Origin: Cellulosimicrobium cellulans
Lineage (GTDB): Bacteria > Actinomycetota > Actinomycetes > Actinomycetales > Cellulomonadaceae
NCBI RefSeq assembly: GCF_024124905.1
Contig: NZ_JAMXST010000005.1
Span: 310,001-374,000, forward strand
Reading direction: 5' to 3'
DNA length: 64,000 nucleotides
The position numbers and the translations under genes are program-made. Positions 48,874 through 56,891 of this stretch are shown here, in pieces. The notes under the pieces were generated by a model. That model was given only the letters and a program-made list of their open reading frames with translations. It had not been told where the DNA came from and did not search any database. The first letter of the stretch is position 1. Every line of letters begins with the position of its first letter.

Positions 48874-49443
48874 ATGAGACCGCTGCGCTACTCGATCAAC
48901 GTCACGCTCGACGGCTGCTGCCACCACGAGGCGGGCCTGCCGCCGGACGAGGAGTCGATGCGCCACTGGACCGCCGAGATGGAGCGCGCCGACGCCCTCC
49001 TGTTCGGCCGGGTGACCTACCAGATGATGGAGTCGGCCTGGCGGCGCCCGGCCACGGGCACGTGGCCCGACTGGATGGACGAGTGGGAGGTCCCGTTCGC
49101 CGAGGCGATCGACGGGGCGCGCAAGCACGTCGTGTCGAGCACGCTGAGCGCGCCCGACTGGAACGCCGAGCTGCTGCGGGGCGAGCTGGGGCCCGCGGTC
49201 GAGCGGCTCAAGCAGGAGCCGGGCGAGGGCCTGTGGGTGGGAGGCGTGACGCTCCCCCTCGCGCTGGCCGACCTGGGGCTGATCGACGAGTACGAGTTCG
49301 TCGTGCAGCCGGTCCTCGCCGGCCACGGGCCGACGCTGCTCGCCGGTCTCCGTGAGCGCATCCGGCTCGAGCTCGTGGACCGCCGCGAGTTCCGCTCGGG
49401 TGCGGTGGCGTTGCGCTACCGGCCCGCGACCCCGGGGCGGTGA
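48874..49443 (+). CDS. Dihydrofolate-reductase-family protein (RibD C-terminal-like)
   Basis: 189 residues. Family pattern: LRYSINVTLDGCCHHEAGLP, a mid-region LLFGRVTYQMMESAWRRPA and late LWVGGVTLPLALADLGLIDE. These stand-alone RibD-C proteins bind NADPH; some reduce folate or flavin precursors, but most are uncharacterised. The sequence after SINVTLDG differs from true DHFR. GGAGAGGACC precedes ATG 48874. A terminator hairpin overlaps the stop codon. Confidence 0.87.
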   Translation: MRPLRYSINVTLDGCCHHEAGLPPDEESMRHWTAEMERADALLFGRVTYQMMESAWRRPATGTWPDWMDEWEVPFAEAIDGARKHVVSSTLSAPDWNAELLRGELGPAVERLKQEPGEGLWVGGVTLPLALADLGLIDEYEFVVQPVLAGHGPTLLAGLRERIRLELVDRREFRSGAVALRYRPATPGR

Positions 49444-49469
49444 GCCGGAGCCGTCCGGCTCCGCCTCAC
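49440..49469. terminator. Terminator overlapping the stop of the DHFR-like gene
   Basis: GTGAGCCGGAGCCG (49440-49453) pairs with CGGCTCCGCCTCAC (49456-49469) with one mismatch; the true loop is slightly larger than the two central bases. It lies between convergent genes. Confidence 0.65.
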
Positions 49470-49497
49470 CCGCACCCGGGGTCCGTCCTCGGGCTTC

Positions 49498-50283
49498 CTA
49501 GACGACGCGCGCCGAGAGCCAGCCCGCGAGGCGGTCGGGACGGTCGGTGATGATCGCGTCCACGCCGAGCTCGACCGCGGCGGCCCAGTGCTCCGGCTCG
49601 TTGAGCGTCCAGACCGCGACGTCGAGACCGGCGTCGTGCAGGCGCTGCACGAGCCCCGGGTCTTCCAGGACGAGCAGCCCCAGGGGGTTGCACGCCACGA
49701 CGTCGAGCTCGGCGCACCGCGCGAGCACGTCGTCGTCGAGCGACGCGACGAGCAGCCCGCGGCGCAGGCCGGGGTCGGCCTCGCGCAGCGCCGCGACCGT
49801 CTCGGGCCAGAAGCTCTGCGCCACGACCCGGTCGGCGATGCCCGCGAAGCGGATCGGCCCCGTGACGCGCCGCACCTGCTCGGGGGTCCACGACCCCTTG
49901 AGCTCGAGCAGCAGGTCGGTGCCCGGCCGCCGCACGAGGAGGTCGACGACCTCGGCGAACGTCGGCACGCGCTGGCCGCCGAACGCCGGGGAGAACCACG
50001 ACCCGGCGTCGAGCGCCCGGATCGCCGCACGGTCGAGCCGCGCGACCGTGCCGCTGCCGGACGTCGTCGCGTCCACGGTGTCGTCGTGGATGACGACGGG
50101 CTCGCCGTCGGCCGTGAGCTGCACGTCGATCTCGATGCTGTGCGCGCCCGCCCGCCACGCCGCCTCGAACGCGGCGAGCGTGTTCTGCGGCGCGACGGAG
50201 CTGTTGCCGCGGTGCGCGATGACGCGCGGGCGCGCGGTCCGTTCCGGCACCGCGCCCGTGGGCGCGAGGGCGGTCGCCGTCAC
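49498..50283 (-). CDS. Glycerophosphodiester phosphodiesterase
   Basis: 261 residues. GDPD signatures are VIAHRGNSSVAPQNTLAAFE (catalytic His/Arg), IEIDVQLTADGEPVVIHDDT (metal Glu/Asp and the second His), LLLELKGSW (Glu/Lys) and VAVWTLNEPEHWAAAVELGV, ending IITDRPDRLAGW. It hydrolyses glycerophosphodiesters to glycerol-3-phosphate and an alcohol; with no signal peptide it acts in the cytosol, like UgpQ. GTG 50283 overlaps the stop of the binding-protein gene (GTGA), indicating that the importer carries glycerophosphodiesters or glycerol-3-phosphate. Confidence 0.92.
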   Translation of the reverse strand: MTATALAPTGAVPERTARPRVIAHRGNSSVAPQNTLAAFEAAWRAGAHSIEIDVQLTADGEPVVIHDDTVDATTSGSGTVARLDRAAIRALDAGSWFSPAFGGQRVPTFAEVVDLLVRRPGTDLLLELKGSWTPEQVRRVTGPIRFAGIADRVVAQSFWPETVAALREADPGLRRGLLVASLDDDVLARCAELDVVACNPLGLLVLEDPGLVQRLHDAGLDVAVWTLNEPEHWAAAVELGVDAIITDRPDRLAGWLSARVV

Positions 50284-51668
50284 AGGTACGGCTCCACGTT
50301 CTCGGAGTACGCCGTCTCGATGCGCGGGGCGACCGACTCGAACGCGGCCGCCGGGTCGGCACCCTCGATGACGATCTGCTCGATCGCCTCGTTGAGGAGC
50401 GCGTCGGCGCCCGGGATGAAGACGCGCGCGTCGTCCTGCGGGCGCGCCTTGTCGGCGAGCTGGTCGACGGCGGTGCGGAACTGCGGCGTCGCCTCGTAGA
50501 CGGCCTTCATCGCGTCGGACTCGACGGCCGACGTGCGCACCGGCATGTACCCCGTGTTCTGCGAGAAGTACGCCGTGTTCTCGGTGTTCGTGAGGAACGC
50601 GAGGAACATCGCCGCGGCGAGCTGCTGCTCGGGCGACCGCGACGACGGGATCGCGAGGCCGGTGCCGCCCGTCGGGGTGCCGCCGCCGTCGGGGCCGTCG
50701 GGCAGGTACGCCGTGCCGACCTCGAACGACGCCGCGTCGAGCGCGCCCTTGAGCGAACCCGTCGAGCCGATGGTCGAGGCGATGAGGCCCGACGAGAAGT
50801 CGACCATCGCGTCGTCCGCGGAGAGCGTCGCGACCCCCTTCTCGTGGAAGAGGTCGTGCAGGAACTGGCCGCCCGCGATCGACTCCTCCGAGTCGAGCGT
50901 GAGGTCGAACCCGTCGGAGTACGCGCCGCCCTGGCCCCAGATCATGTTCTCGAACCACCACGCGCCCCACGACGGCCCGGTGGACAGGCCGAACGTCGAG
51001 CCGCCGGCCGGGACGAGCGGCTTGAGCGACGCGTCCCACTCCTCCAGCTCGGCCCACGTCTCGGGGCCGCGGTCGGGCAGGCCGGCCGCCGTCCACAGGT
51101 CCTTGTTGTAGTAGAAGAGCGGCGTCGAGCGCGCGTACGGGACGGCCCAGTGCTGGTCGTCGTACGCGTAGTCCGCGTAGAGCGCGGGCTGGAAGTCGTC
51201 CGCGTCGGCCTCGACGAACTCGAGCACGTCGTCGAGCGGCATGATCTGGTCGTTGAGGTGGTACCGGAACCACCAGACGTCGGACGCGATGACGAGGTCG
51301 GGGAGCTCGTCGGTCTGCGACGCGGCCTGGAAGCGCTGGGCCACCTCGTCGTAGTTGGCGCCGGCCGTGACGAGGTTGACCGTGATGCCGGACTCCTCCT
51401 CGAACCGGTCGATGAGCTCCTGCTCGATCTCCTGCGACGTGCCGGGGTGGTTGCTCCACCAGGTGATCTCGGACGCCGGCTCGACGGCGGACCAGTCGAC
51501 GGCCTCGGCCGTCGCCTCGTCGCCCGCGGTGCCGGCGCCGTCGGCCCCGGCCACGCTCGGGCCGGCGCACGCGGTGAGCGCGAGGGCGGTGACCGCCGTG
51601 AGGGCGGTGGCGGCGGCGCGGGCCCGACGGCGGCGCGCGGGCCGGCCGGGTGCGGTGCGGTGGGACAC
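50280..51668 (-). CDS. ABC importer substrate-binding lipoprotein (UgpB-like)
   Basis: 462 residues. Lipobox LTAC in TALALTACAGPS. The mature protein is a family-1 solute-binding protein: ITWWSNHPGTSQEIEQELID, VPYARSTPLFYYNKDLWTAA and TGGTGLAIPSSRSPEQQLAA (typical of sugar and glycerol-3-phosphate binders). It captures substrate outside the membrane for the two permeases encoded upstream. AAGGAG precedes GTG 51668. The glycerophosphodiester assignment comes from coupling with the phosphodiesterase gene. Confidence 0.88.
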   Translation of the reverse strand: MSHRTAPGRPARRRRARAAATALTAVTALALTACAGPSVAGADGAGTAGDEATAEAVDWSAVEPASEITWWSNHPGTSQEIEQELIDRFEEESGITVNLVTAGANYDEVAQRFQAASQTDELPDLVIASDVWWFRYHLNDQIMPLDDVLEFVEADADDFQPALYADYAYDDQHWAVPYARSTPLFYYNKDLWTAAGLPDRGPETWAELEEWDASLKPLVPAGGSTFGLSTGPSWGAWWFENMIWGQGGAYSDGFDLTLDSEESIAGGQFLHDLFHEKGVATLSADDAMVDFSSGLIASTIGSTGSLKGALDAASFEVGTAYLPDGPDGGGTPTGGTGLAIPSSRSPEQQLAAAMFLAFLTNTENTAYFSQNTGYMPVRTSAVESDAMKAVYEATPQFRTAVDQLADKARPQDDARVFIPGADALLNEAIEQIVIEGADPAAAFESVAPRIETAYSENVEPYL

Positions 51669-51790
51669 AGGTGCTCCTTCAGGTCGTGCACCGGGTCTCG
51701 GTGCGCTTCGGGGAACCCGGACCGCTGCGGGCGGACCGGGGAGCTCGGTGGTGGTGGGCGGGCGCGCGGGTGCGCGGCCCGCCGGCTGGG

Positions 51791-51813
51791 CGCCGTCGTC
51801 GGGCACGACGGCG
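51791..51813 (-). terminator. Hairpin between the permease genes and the binding-protein gene
   Basis: CGCCGTCGT (51791-51799) pairs perfectly with 51805-51813 around a 5-base loop, eight bases past the permease stop. The 152-base gap (51669-51820) also contains a GC-rich imperfect stem. It may be an mRNA processing or partial termination point that lets binding protein and permease levels differ. Confidence 0.5.
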
Positions 51814-51820
51814 GGGCGGG

Positions 51821-52729
51821 TCAGCCAGTGACGGCGCCGGCCGTGAGGCCCGCGACGAGGCGGCGCTGGAGGACGAGGAAGACGACGAGGATGGGCAGCG
51901 TCACGACGACCGTCGCGGCGAGCAGCACGCCCCAGTTCGTCATGCCGTCGGTGTTCTGCAGCAGCGTCAGGCCGACGGGGAGGGTCATCTTGTCGGGGCG
52001 GTCGATGACGAGGAACGGCCACAGGTAGTCGTTCCACTCCGTCACGACGGACACGAGCGCGACCGCCGCGAGCGTCGGCGTGCTCATCGGCACGACGAAC
52101 CGCCAGAGCTTGCGCCAGTGCCCCGCGCCGTCGAGCTCGGCTGCCTCGAGGATCGAGCGCGGCAGCGTGAGGAAGTGCTGCCGGAACAGGAACGTCCCGA
52201 ACGCGCTCGCCAGGCCCGGCACGAGGATGCCCTGGTAGGTGTTGAGCCACCCGAGGCTCGCGACCAACGTGTAGTTGGGGATGATCGTGATCTGCGGCGG
52301 GATCATGAGCGTCGCGATGACGAGCCCGAACACGACCTTCTTGAACGGGAAGTCGAGGAACACGAGCGCGTACGCGCACGTGAGGCCCAGCGCGACCTTG
52401 AGCCCCGCGCCCACGACCGTGATCCCGACGCTGTTGGCGAGCAGCCGTCCGAGCGGGATCGAGTCCGCGGCCTGCGCGTAGTTGTCGAGGTTCACGCTGC
52501 CCGGGAGCCACTGCAGCGGGACGGTGTACAGCTCGGCGGGCGTCTTCATGCTCGCGAGCACCATCCACACCAGGGGCGCGCCGAGCACGACCGTCGCGAG
52601 GACCAGGGCGAGGTACCCGCCGGGCTGGAGGCCCCGGCGTCGGGCCCGGGGGGTGCGAGGAGCACGCGGCGCGAGCGCGGCCGGCGTGGCGGGCGCCGTC
52701 TCGGGACGGGCGGGCGCGACGGCGCTCAT
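51821..52729 (-). CDS. ABC importer permease (MalG/UgpE-like)
   Basis: 302 residues. Six membrane helices after a Pro/Ala/Arg-rich N-terminus of about 35 residues. The conserved EAA loop reads ILEAAELDGAGHWRKLWRFV, with helix VLATVVLGAPLVWMVLASMK first. It is the second permease of the importer, overlapping the first by ATGA. No ATPase gene lies in the operon, so a shared MsmK/UgpC-like ATPase encoded elsewhere must energise it (established for this family in actinobacteria). Confidence 0.92.
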   Translation of the reverse strand: MSAVAPARPETAPATPAALAPRAPRTPRARRRGLQPGGYLALVLATVVLGAPLVWMVLASMKTPAELYTVPLQWLPGSVNLDNYAQAADSIPLGRLLANSVGITVVGAGLKVALGLTCAYALVFLDFPFKKVVFGLVIATLMIPPQITIIPNYTLVASLGWLNTYQGILVPGLASAFGTFLFRQHFLTLPRSILEAAELDGAGHWRKLWRFVVPMSTPTLAAVALVSVVTEWNDYLWPFLVIDRPDKMTLPVGLTLLQNTDGMTNWGVLLAATVVVTLPILVVFLVLQRRLVAGLTAGAVTG

Positions 52730-53859
52730 GCGTAGTGGACCTTCCGCTGGACGAACCGCATCTGCACCGCGGTCACCGCGAGCAGCACGAGGAACAGGAC
52801 CGTGGCGACCGCCGACGCGTACCCGGCCCGGCCGTTGACGAAGCTCTCCTCGTAGATCGAGTACATGAGCGTCGTCGTCGAGCCGAGCGGGCCGCCCTGC
52901 GTCATCGCCTTGATGATGTCGAAGGACTGGAGCGACGCGAGCAGCATCGTCACGACGAGGAAGAACGTCGTCGGGGTGAGCAGCGGCAGGACGATCGAGC
53001 GCAGCGTCCGCGCCGACGACGCGCCGTCGAGCGCGGCCGCGTCCTTCAGGTCCTGCGGCACCGACTGGAGGCCCGCCAGGTAGATGAGCGCGACGTACCC
53101 GAGGTTCTTCCACAGGTACACCACGACGATCATCACGAGCGGCCACGGGCGCTGCGTGTACCACTGGGGCGACGCGACGCCGACCCAGCCGAGCAGCTCC
53201 TGGACCAACCCGTAGCGCGGGTCGAACATGAACAGCCACAGGATCCCGACCGCGAAGCCCGACAGCACGTACGGCGCGAACGCGACCGTCCGGGCGACCC
53301 CCCGGCCTCGGAGGCGGCGGTTCAGCAGCAGCGCCAGGCCCAGGCCGAGGACCATCGCCCCGCCGACCGTGGCGAGGGTGAAGACGAGCGTCGTCGTGAC
53401 GATGCGGCCCGTCGTCGGGGCGGAGAACCACTCGACGTAGTTGCCCAGCCCGACCGGCCGCGCGACCGGCGACCCGAGGTTCCACTGCAGCGTCGAGAGG
53501 TAGAAGCTCTGCAGCAGCGGCCGGTAGACGAACACCAGCAGCAGCACGAGGTTCGGGCCCGCGAGCAGCAGCGCCCACAGCAGGTTCCGCCGACGGCGGC
53601 GCGCGCCCAGGCGGCTGCGGTGCAGCGCCTGCGCCTCGCGATCGGCGGGGTCGGACGGCGTGCGTCCGGCGGAGTCGGACGGCATGCGTCCGGCGGGGTC
53701 GGACGGCGTGCGGCCGGCGGGCGCGCCGGTGCCGGTCGGCCGGGTGGCGGGGTCGCCGGGCGTGATGGCGCCCGTGGTGGTGTCTGCCGCTGGGGCCGAC
53801 GACGAGGCGCGGGGCGTGCCGGAGGAACCCGGGGAGTCCGGGGTGAGGACGGTGGTCAC
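52726..53859 (-). CDS. ABC importer permease (MalF/UgpA-like) with repetitive N-terminal extension
   Basis: 377 residues. The first ~80 residues are hydrophilic, with three copies of an AGRTPSDP-like octapeptide; then six membrane helices starting RRNLLWALLLAGPNLVLLLV, and the EAA loop LKDAAALDGASSARTLRSIV. It pairs with the next permease. The start GTG 53859 has a weak site; later starts exist, so the extension might be shorter. First gene of the importer-phosphodiesterase unit. Confidence 0.88.
   Translation of the reverse strand: MTTVLTPDSPGSSGTPRASSSAPAADTTTGAITPGDPATRPTGTGAPAGRTPSDPAGRMPSDSAGRTPSDPADREAQALHRSRLGARRRRRNLLWALLLAGPNLVLLLVFVYRPLLQSFYLSTLQWNLGSPVARPVGLGNYVEWFSAPTTGRIVTTTLVFTLATVGGAMVLGLGLALLLNRRLRGRGVARTVAFAPYVLSGFAVGILWLFMFDPRYGLVQELLGWVGVASPQWYTQRPWPLVMIVVVYLWKNLGYVALIYLAGLQSVPQDLKDAAALDGASSARTLRSIVLPLLTPTTFFLVVTMLLASLQSFDIIKAMTQGGPLGSTTTLMYSIYEESFVNGRAGYASAVATVLFLVLLAVTAVQMRFVQRKVHYA
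53643..53714. repeat. Three 24-bp tandem repeats in the permease N-terminal extension
   Basis: Three 24-bp units at 53643-53666, 53667-53690 and 53691-53714, differing at a few positions, encode an eight-residue repeat (AGRTPSDP type) on the minus strand. Codon-multiple length keeps the frame. Confidence 0.85.
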
Positions 53860-54193
53860 AGCAAGGATCCGCTCAGACGAGGGACGTGGTCGCGGCCGGC
53901 GTAGCACCCGTCCCGCGGGTGGGCGGCCACGGCGAGCATAGGAAGCGGCCGCGCCGGTTTGGTCCCGAAATGTCCGGTGACGGAACGAGGCTTCGGCCAA
54001 CGTTCACCGCCTCGTGCCCGGGGTGCCACCTGCACCTGTGGAGCCGCAACGTCGTGGACACCTGCCGGGCCGTCGTCCACAGGGCGGGACGCGCGGTTCC
54101 GTCGGCGGTGCGGTTTCGCTAGGTTGCTGGGCAGTCCGCGCGCCCCGTCGGTGTGGCGTGCGGGGTGGTTCGCATCGATCTGCAGGGGGTCTC
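53860..54193. other. Divergent intergenic region between importer operon and lipoprotein gene
   Basis: 334 bases without a gene. On the minus strand TATGCT (near 53940) could be the importer -10. On the plus strand TAGGTT (54120-54125) is a plausible -10 for the lipoprotein gene, about 70 bases before its start. A single GTTCACC at 54002 recalls a PHO-box half but lacks the tandem partner. Nothing else is evident. Confidence 0.4.
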
Positions 54194-54817
54194 GTGCGTC
54201 GTTCTCGTGTGCTGTCCCGTGCCCGACGGCGGTCGCTCGTCGTGGGCGTCGTCGTCGCGGTGGGGTGCGTGGTCGCCGGGTGCACCGGTGGTGGCGGCCC
54301 TGGTCCGTCACCGTCCGTCGACGAGCCGGTCGTGCCGTCGCCGTCGGAGTCGGAGTCGCCCGCGCCGTCACCGACTGAGACCGGACCGGTGAAGCCGGAA
54401 CGTCCCGCGGCGATGGACCGCGACGACGCCGAGGGTGCCGCCGCAGCGGCGGAGTACTTCCTGTCGTTGTACGGGTACGTCCTCGCGACGGGCGACACCG
54501 CCGAGTGGGACGCGATGACGTGGGCTGAGACGTGCGAGTTCTGCACCAACGTACGAGCGGACGCTGAAGCGATCGCCAACGCAGGTGATACGTATGAGGG
54601 GGCCGAGATCACGGTCTCGGCTGTCACGCCGGGTGAGCTGGATACGTTCGTTGGCGCTTATCCGGTTGTTGCCAACTTTCAGCAAGCCGCGCTGGTGCGC
54701 ACGAGCAGGGCCGGCGAAGTGCTGGAAGAGCAAGCTGCGAGTAGCGGCCGTCTTCAGATCGACCTGTTGCACGACGGTTCGAGTTGGCGCGTTCTCTCGC
54801 TCACGGTCGGTGAGTAA
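54194..54817 (+). CDS. DUF6318-like lipoprotein
   Basis: 207 residues. GTG 54194 has AGGGGGT upstream. Lipobox VAGC in VVAVGCVVAGCTGG, then a Ser/Pro/Glu linker (PSPSESESPAPSPTETG). The domain PAAMDRDDAEGAAAAAEYFL, LYGYVLATGDTAEWDAMTW, CEFCTNV has the pattern I associate with DUF6318. Two cysteines three apart (CEFC) probably form a disulfide. The second half is unusually A+T-rich for this genome. Unknown function; paired with the next gene, four bases away. Confidence 0.75.
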   Translation: MRRSRVLSRARRRSLVVGVVVAVGCVVAGCTGGGGPGPSPSVDEPVVPSPSESESPAPSPTETGPVKPERPAAMDRDDAEGAAAAAEYFLSLYGYVLATGDTAEWDAMTWAETCEFCTNVRADAEAIANAGDTYEGAEITVSAVTPGELDTFVGAYPVVANFQQAALVRTSRAGEVLEEQAASSGRLQIDLLHDGSSWRVLSLTVGE

Positions 54818-54820
54818 ACC

Positions 54821-55723
54821 ATGCGTCGAGTTGCTCTCGTCAGTTTGGTCGTTGTATTCCTCGGAATTCTCTCGGCTTATTCCGCACAGGCCAATCCGAC
54901 CGATACGACGACTCTTCAAGGAAATGCACAAGGGGAGAACGTCACTCTCAACGGCGCGACTTCCGGTCAACACGGTCCAAGCGCCGACGGTGCGTCCGAT
55001 TCGGGTGGTGGTCCGGCGTCGGAGGCGTACCGGCGCGGGCCGGCGTACCGGTGCTACGACGGTGACCATGCCACGACGCTGCCCGGGCTGGTCCCGGTGT
55101 GCCCGGACGGGCAGAACGCGGCGGGGTTCGACCCCGGGTGCACCCCGGACGAGGTCGCGTTGGAGCCGTTGTTCCGCCAGACCTGGACCAACACCCCGGA
55201 CGGCACCCGGACCGCGGTCTCGGGCTGGGAGCTCGTCGCCGACGCGTCCTGCCTCGGCGCCGTCGACCTGGCCGGCGAGGCCGAGGCGGCGTTCCGCACC
55301 CTGACCATCGCGCCGTCGCCGATCGTGGTCCAGCCCCCGGACGGGTGGACCCTGGTCAACGTCCCCACCATCACCTACACCCAGCCCGGCGAGCAGACCC
55401 TGGACACGACCCTGCTCGGCATCCCCGTGCAGATCCGCGCCACCCCACGCTCGTACGCGTGGGACTACGGCGACGGCACGCCCCCGGTCTCCACGACCGA
55501 CCCCGGTGCGGCCTACCCCCACCACACGGTCGCGCACACCTACGACCAACCCGCCGAGCAGGTCCAGATCAAGCTCACCACGACCTGGTCCGGACAGTTC
55601 CGCATCACCGGCACCACCACCTGGACCGACGTCACCGGCACCGCGACCACCACCAGCACCGCCGACCCGCTACGCGTCTACGAGGCCCGCTCCCGCCTCG
55701 TCACCGACGACCTGTCCGGCTGA
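54821..55723 (+). CDS. Secreted PKD-domain protein
   Basis: 300 residues. Signal peptide VALVSLVVVFLGILSAYSAQ (cleavage near residue 24). The first ~60 mature residues are Gly/Ser/Thr-rich and A+T-rich in codon use; then a Cys-containing segment (AYRCYDGDH, VPVCPDGQN, DPGCTPDE) and a PKD-like beta domain: RSYAWDYGDGTPPVSTTDPG, YPHHTVAHTYDQPAEQ. PKD domains usually mediate surface interactions. It follows the lipoprotein gene by three bases, so the two likely work together at the envelope. The convergent 73-bp repeat follows its stop. Confidence 0.78.
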   Translation: MRRVALVSLVVVFLGILSAYSAQANPTDTTTLQGNAQGENVTLNGATSGQHGPSADGASDSGGGPASEAYRRGPAYRCYDGDHATTLPGLVPVCPDGQNAAGFDPGCTPDEVALEPLFRQTWTNTPDGTRTAVSGWELVADASCLGAVDLAGEAEAAFRTLTIAPSPIVVQPPDGWTLVNVPTITYTQPGEQTLDTTLLGIPVQIRATPRSYAWDYGDGTPPVSTTDPGAAYPHHTVAHTYDQPAEQVQIKLTTTWSGQFRITGTTTWTDVTGTATTTSTADPLRVYEARSRLVTDDLSG

Positions 55724-55739
55724 CACCCGCATCGAACCA

Positions 55740-55812
55740 CCGCGAGATCGACCCGAGCGGCCGAGATCGACCCTCAGAAGGCCGATCTCGCGACGCACAG
55801 GCCGATCTCGCG
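55740..55812. repeat. 73-bp structured intergenic repeat, copy B
   Basis: The reverse complement matches 29403-29475 at 63 of 73 bases with no gaps; differences cluster in the spacers between the four 11-bp motifs, which are conserved. It fills the space between two convergent genes (stops at 55723 and 55823), so it may also act as their bidirectional terminator. Confidence 0.9.
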
Positions 55813-55822
55813 TGGTGGTTGC

Positions 55823-56686
55823 TCAGGCGAGCGACACCTCGACGCCTCCGGAGAGGAACGAGTCGTGGAGCGTGATCGTCGCCGGGACGGCGTCGGCGGG
55901 GACGTCGAACACGACGGTGCCCTCGACGCTGTTGCCCGGGTTGATGTCGGTGAGGAACGAGTTCGCGTCGCCGAGGTAGATCGCGGCGCTCGAGTCCGCG
56001 GAGTGCTCGCGCCCGGCGGTGTCGACGAGCTTCTGGCTGCTGCCGTCGAACATCTGCGCCCGGTCGCCGATGTTCGTCACCGTCATGTGCACGAGCACGA
56101 ACTGTCCCTGCGCCTGCGCGTTGAGGTACTCGTCGCCGACCGTCGCGACGCCCGTCTCCACGGACGTCACGGTGAACTCGAACTTGCCGTCGCGCACGGC
56201 CGTCCCGACGCCCGGCGCCGCGGGCGCCGGCTCCTCCGCGGCGGGCTCCTCCGGGATGGACTCGGCCTCGGGCGCCTCGTCCGCCGTCTCGGGCTGGACC
56301 GCGCCGTCCGCGCCGTCCGTTCCGGCGACGGCGGCGGGCGTGGACGGCTCGTCGCCTCCCCCGCCGCCGAGGCTCGCACCGACGACGGCGAGCAGCACGA
56401 CGACGCCCACCCCCGTGAGGACTTTGTGCCGCGCGAACCAGTTCTTGCGCGGCGGCGTCGGCCCGACGGGCGGCTGCGCACCGAGGTGCGGCTGCCCGGG
56501 CTGTCCCGGGTACGGCGGCTGGCCGGGGTACCCGGCCTGGCCCGGGTACGGGGTCGCGGACGCGTGTCCGGACACCGCCCCCTGCAGGGGTGAGCTGGAG
56601 GGCTGGCCTGCGGGCGCCGTCGGGCCCTGCTGGGCCGGGTGCTGCGCGGGCTGCTGGGGGAACGTGCCCCCGTTGGGTGCGGACAT
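55823..56686 (-). CDS. Membrane-anchored DUF4352-like protein
   Basis: 287 residues. The N-terminal ~80 residues are Pro/Gln/Gly-rich (GYPGQPPYPGQPGQP) and cytoplasmic. One membrane helix (LTGVGVVVLLAVVGASLG) and an acidic Pro/Glu linker follow. The extracellular beta-sandwich starts at about residue 160: RDGKFEFTVTSVETGVATVG, GQFVLVHMTVTNIGDRAQMF, SVEGTVVFDVPADAVPATIT, the DUF4352 immunoglobulin-like pattern. The function is unknown. GAGGAGATC precedes ATG 56686. It is divergent from the histidine kinase gene, which has a similar Pro-rich N-terminus. Confidence 0.83.
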   Translation of the reverse strand: MSAPNGGTFPQQPAQHPAQQGPTAPAGQPSSSPLQGAVSGHASATPYPGQAGYPGQPPYPGQPGQPHLGAQPPVGPTPPRKNWFARHKVLTGVGVVVLLAVVGASLGGGGGDEPSTPAAVAGTDGADGAVQPETADEAPEAESIPEEPAAEEPAPAAPGVGTAVRDGKFEFTVTSVETGVATVGDEYLNAQAQGQFVLVHMTVTNIGDRAQMFDGSSQKLVDTAGREHSADSSAAIYLGDANSFLTDINPGNSVEGTVVFDVPADAVPATITLHDSFLSGGVEVSLA

Positions 56687-56891
56687 CCTGATCTCCTCGT
56701 CTCGGCCGCACCGTGGTCGTGCGGCAGGTGCGGTGGTCGTCGCTGCGTTCGAGGACGATCGTGTCTGCGAGGGGGCGGTCGGCGGATCGGCCGAGCGGGT
56801 CGTCCCCGCGAGCCGGTCGGGGGACCCCGAGCGTCGTCCCCGAGCCGATCGGGGGACGTCCGACGTCGGCGCCCGTGCGTATGCTCGCCGC

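Noticed and set aside
54002-54008. PHO box (GTTCACC) for phosphate control of the importer operon
   Set aside because: Only one half-unit is recognisable; the tandem 11-base repeat expected for a PHO box is not present.
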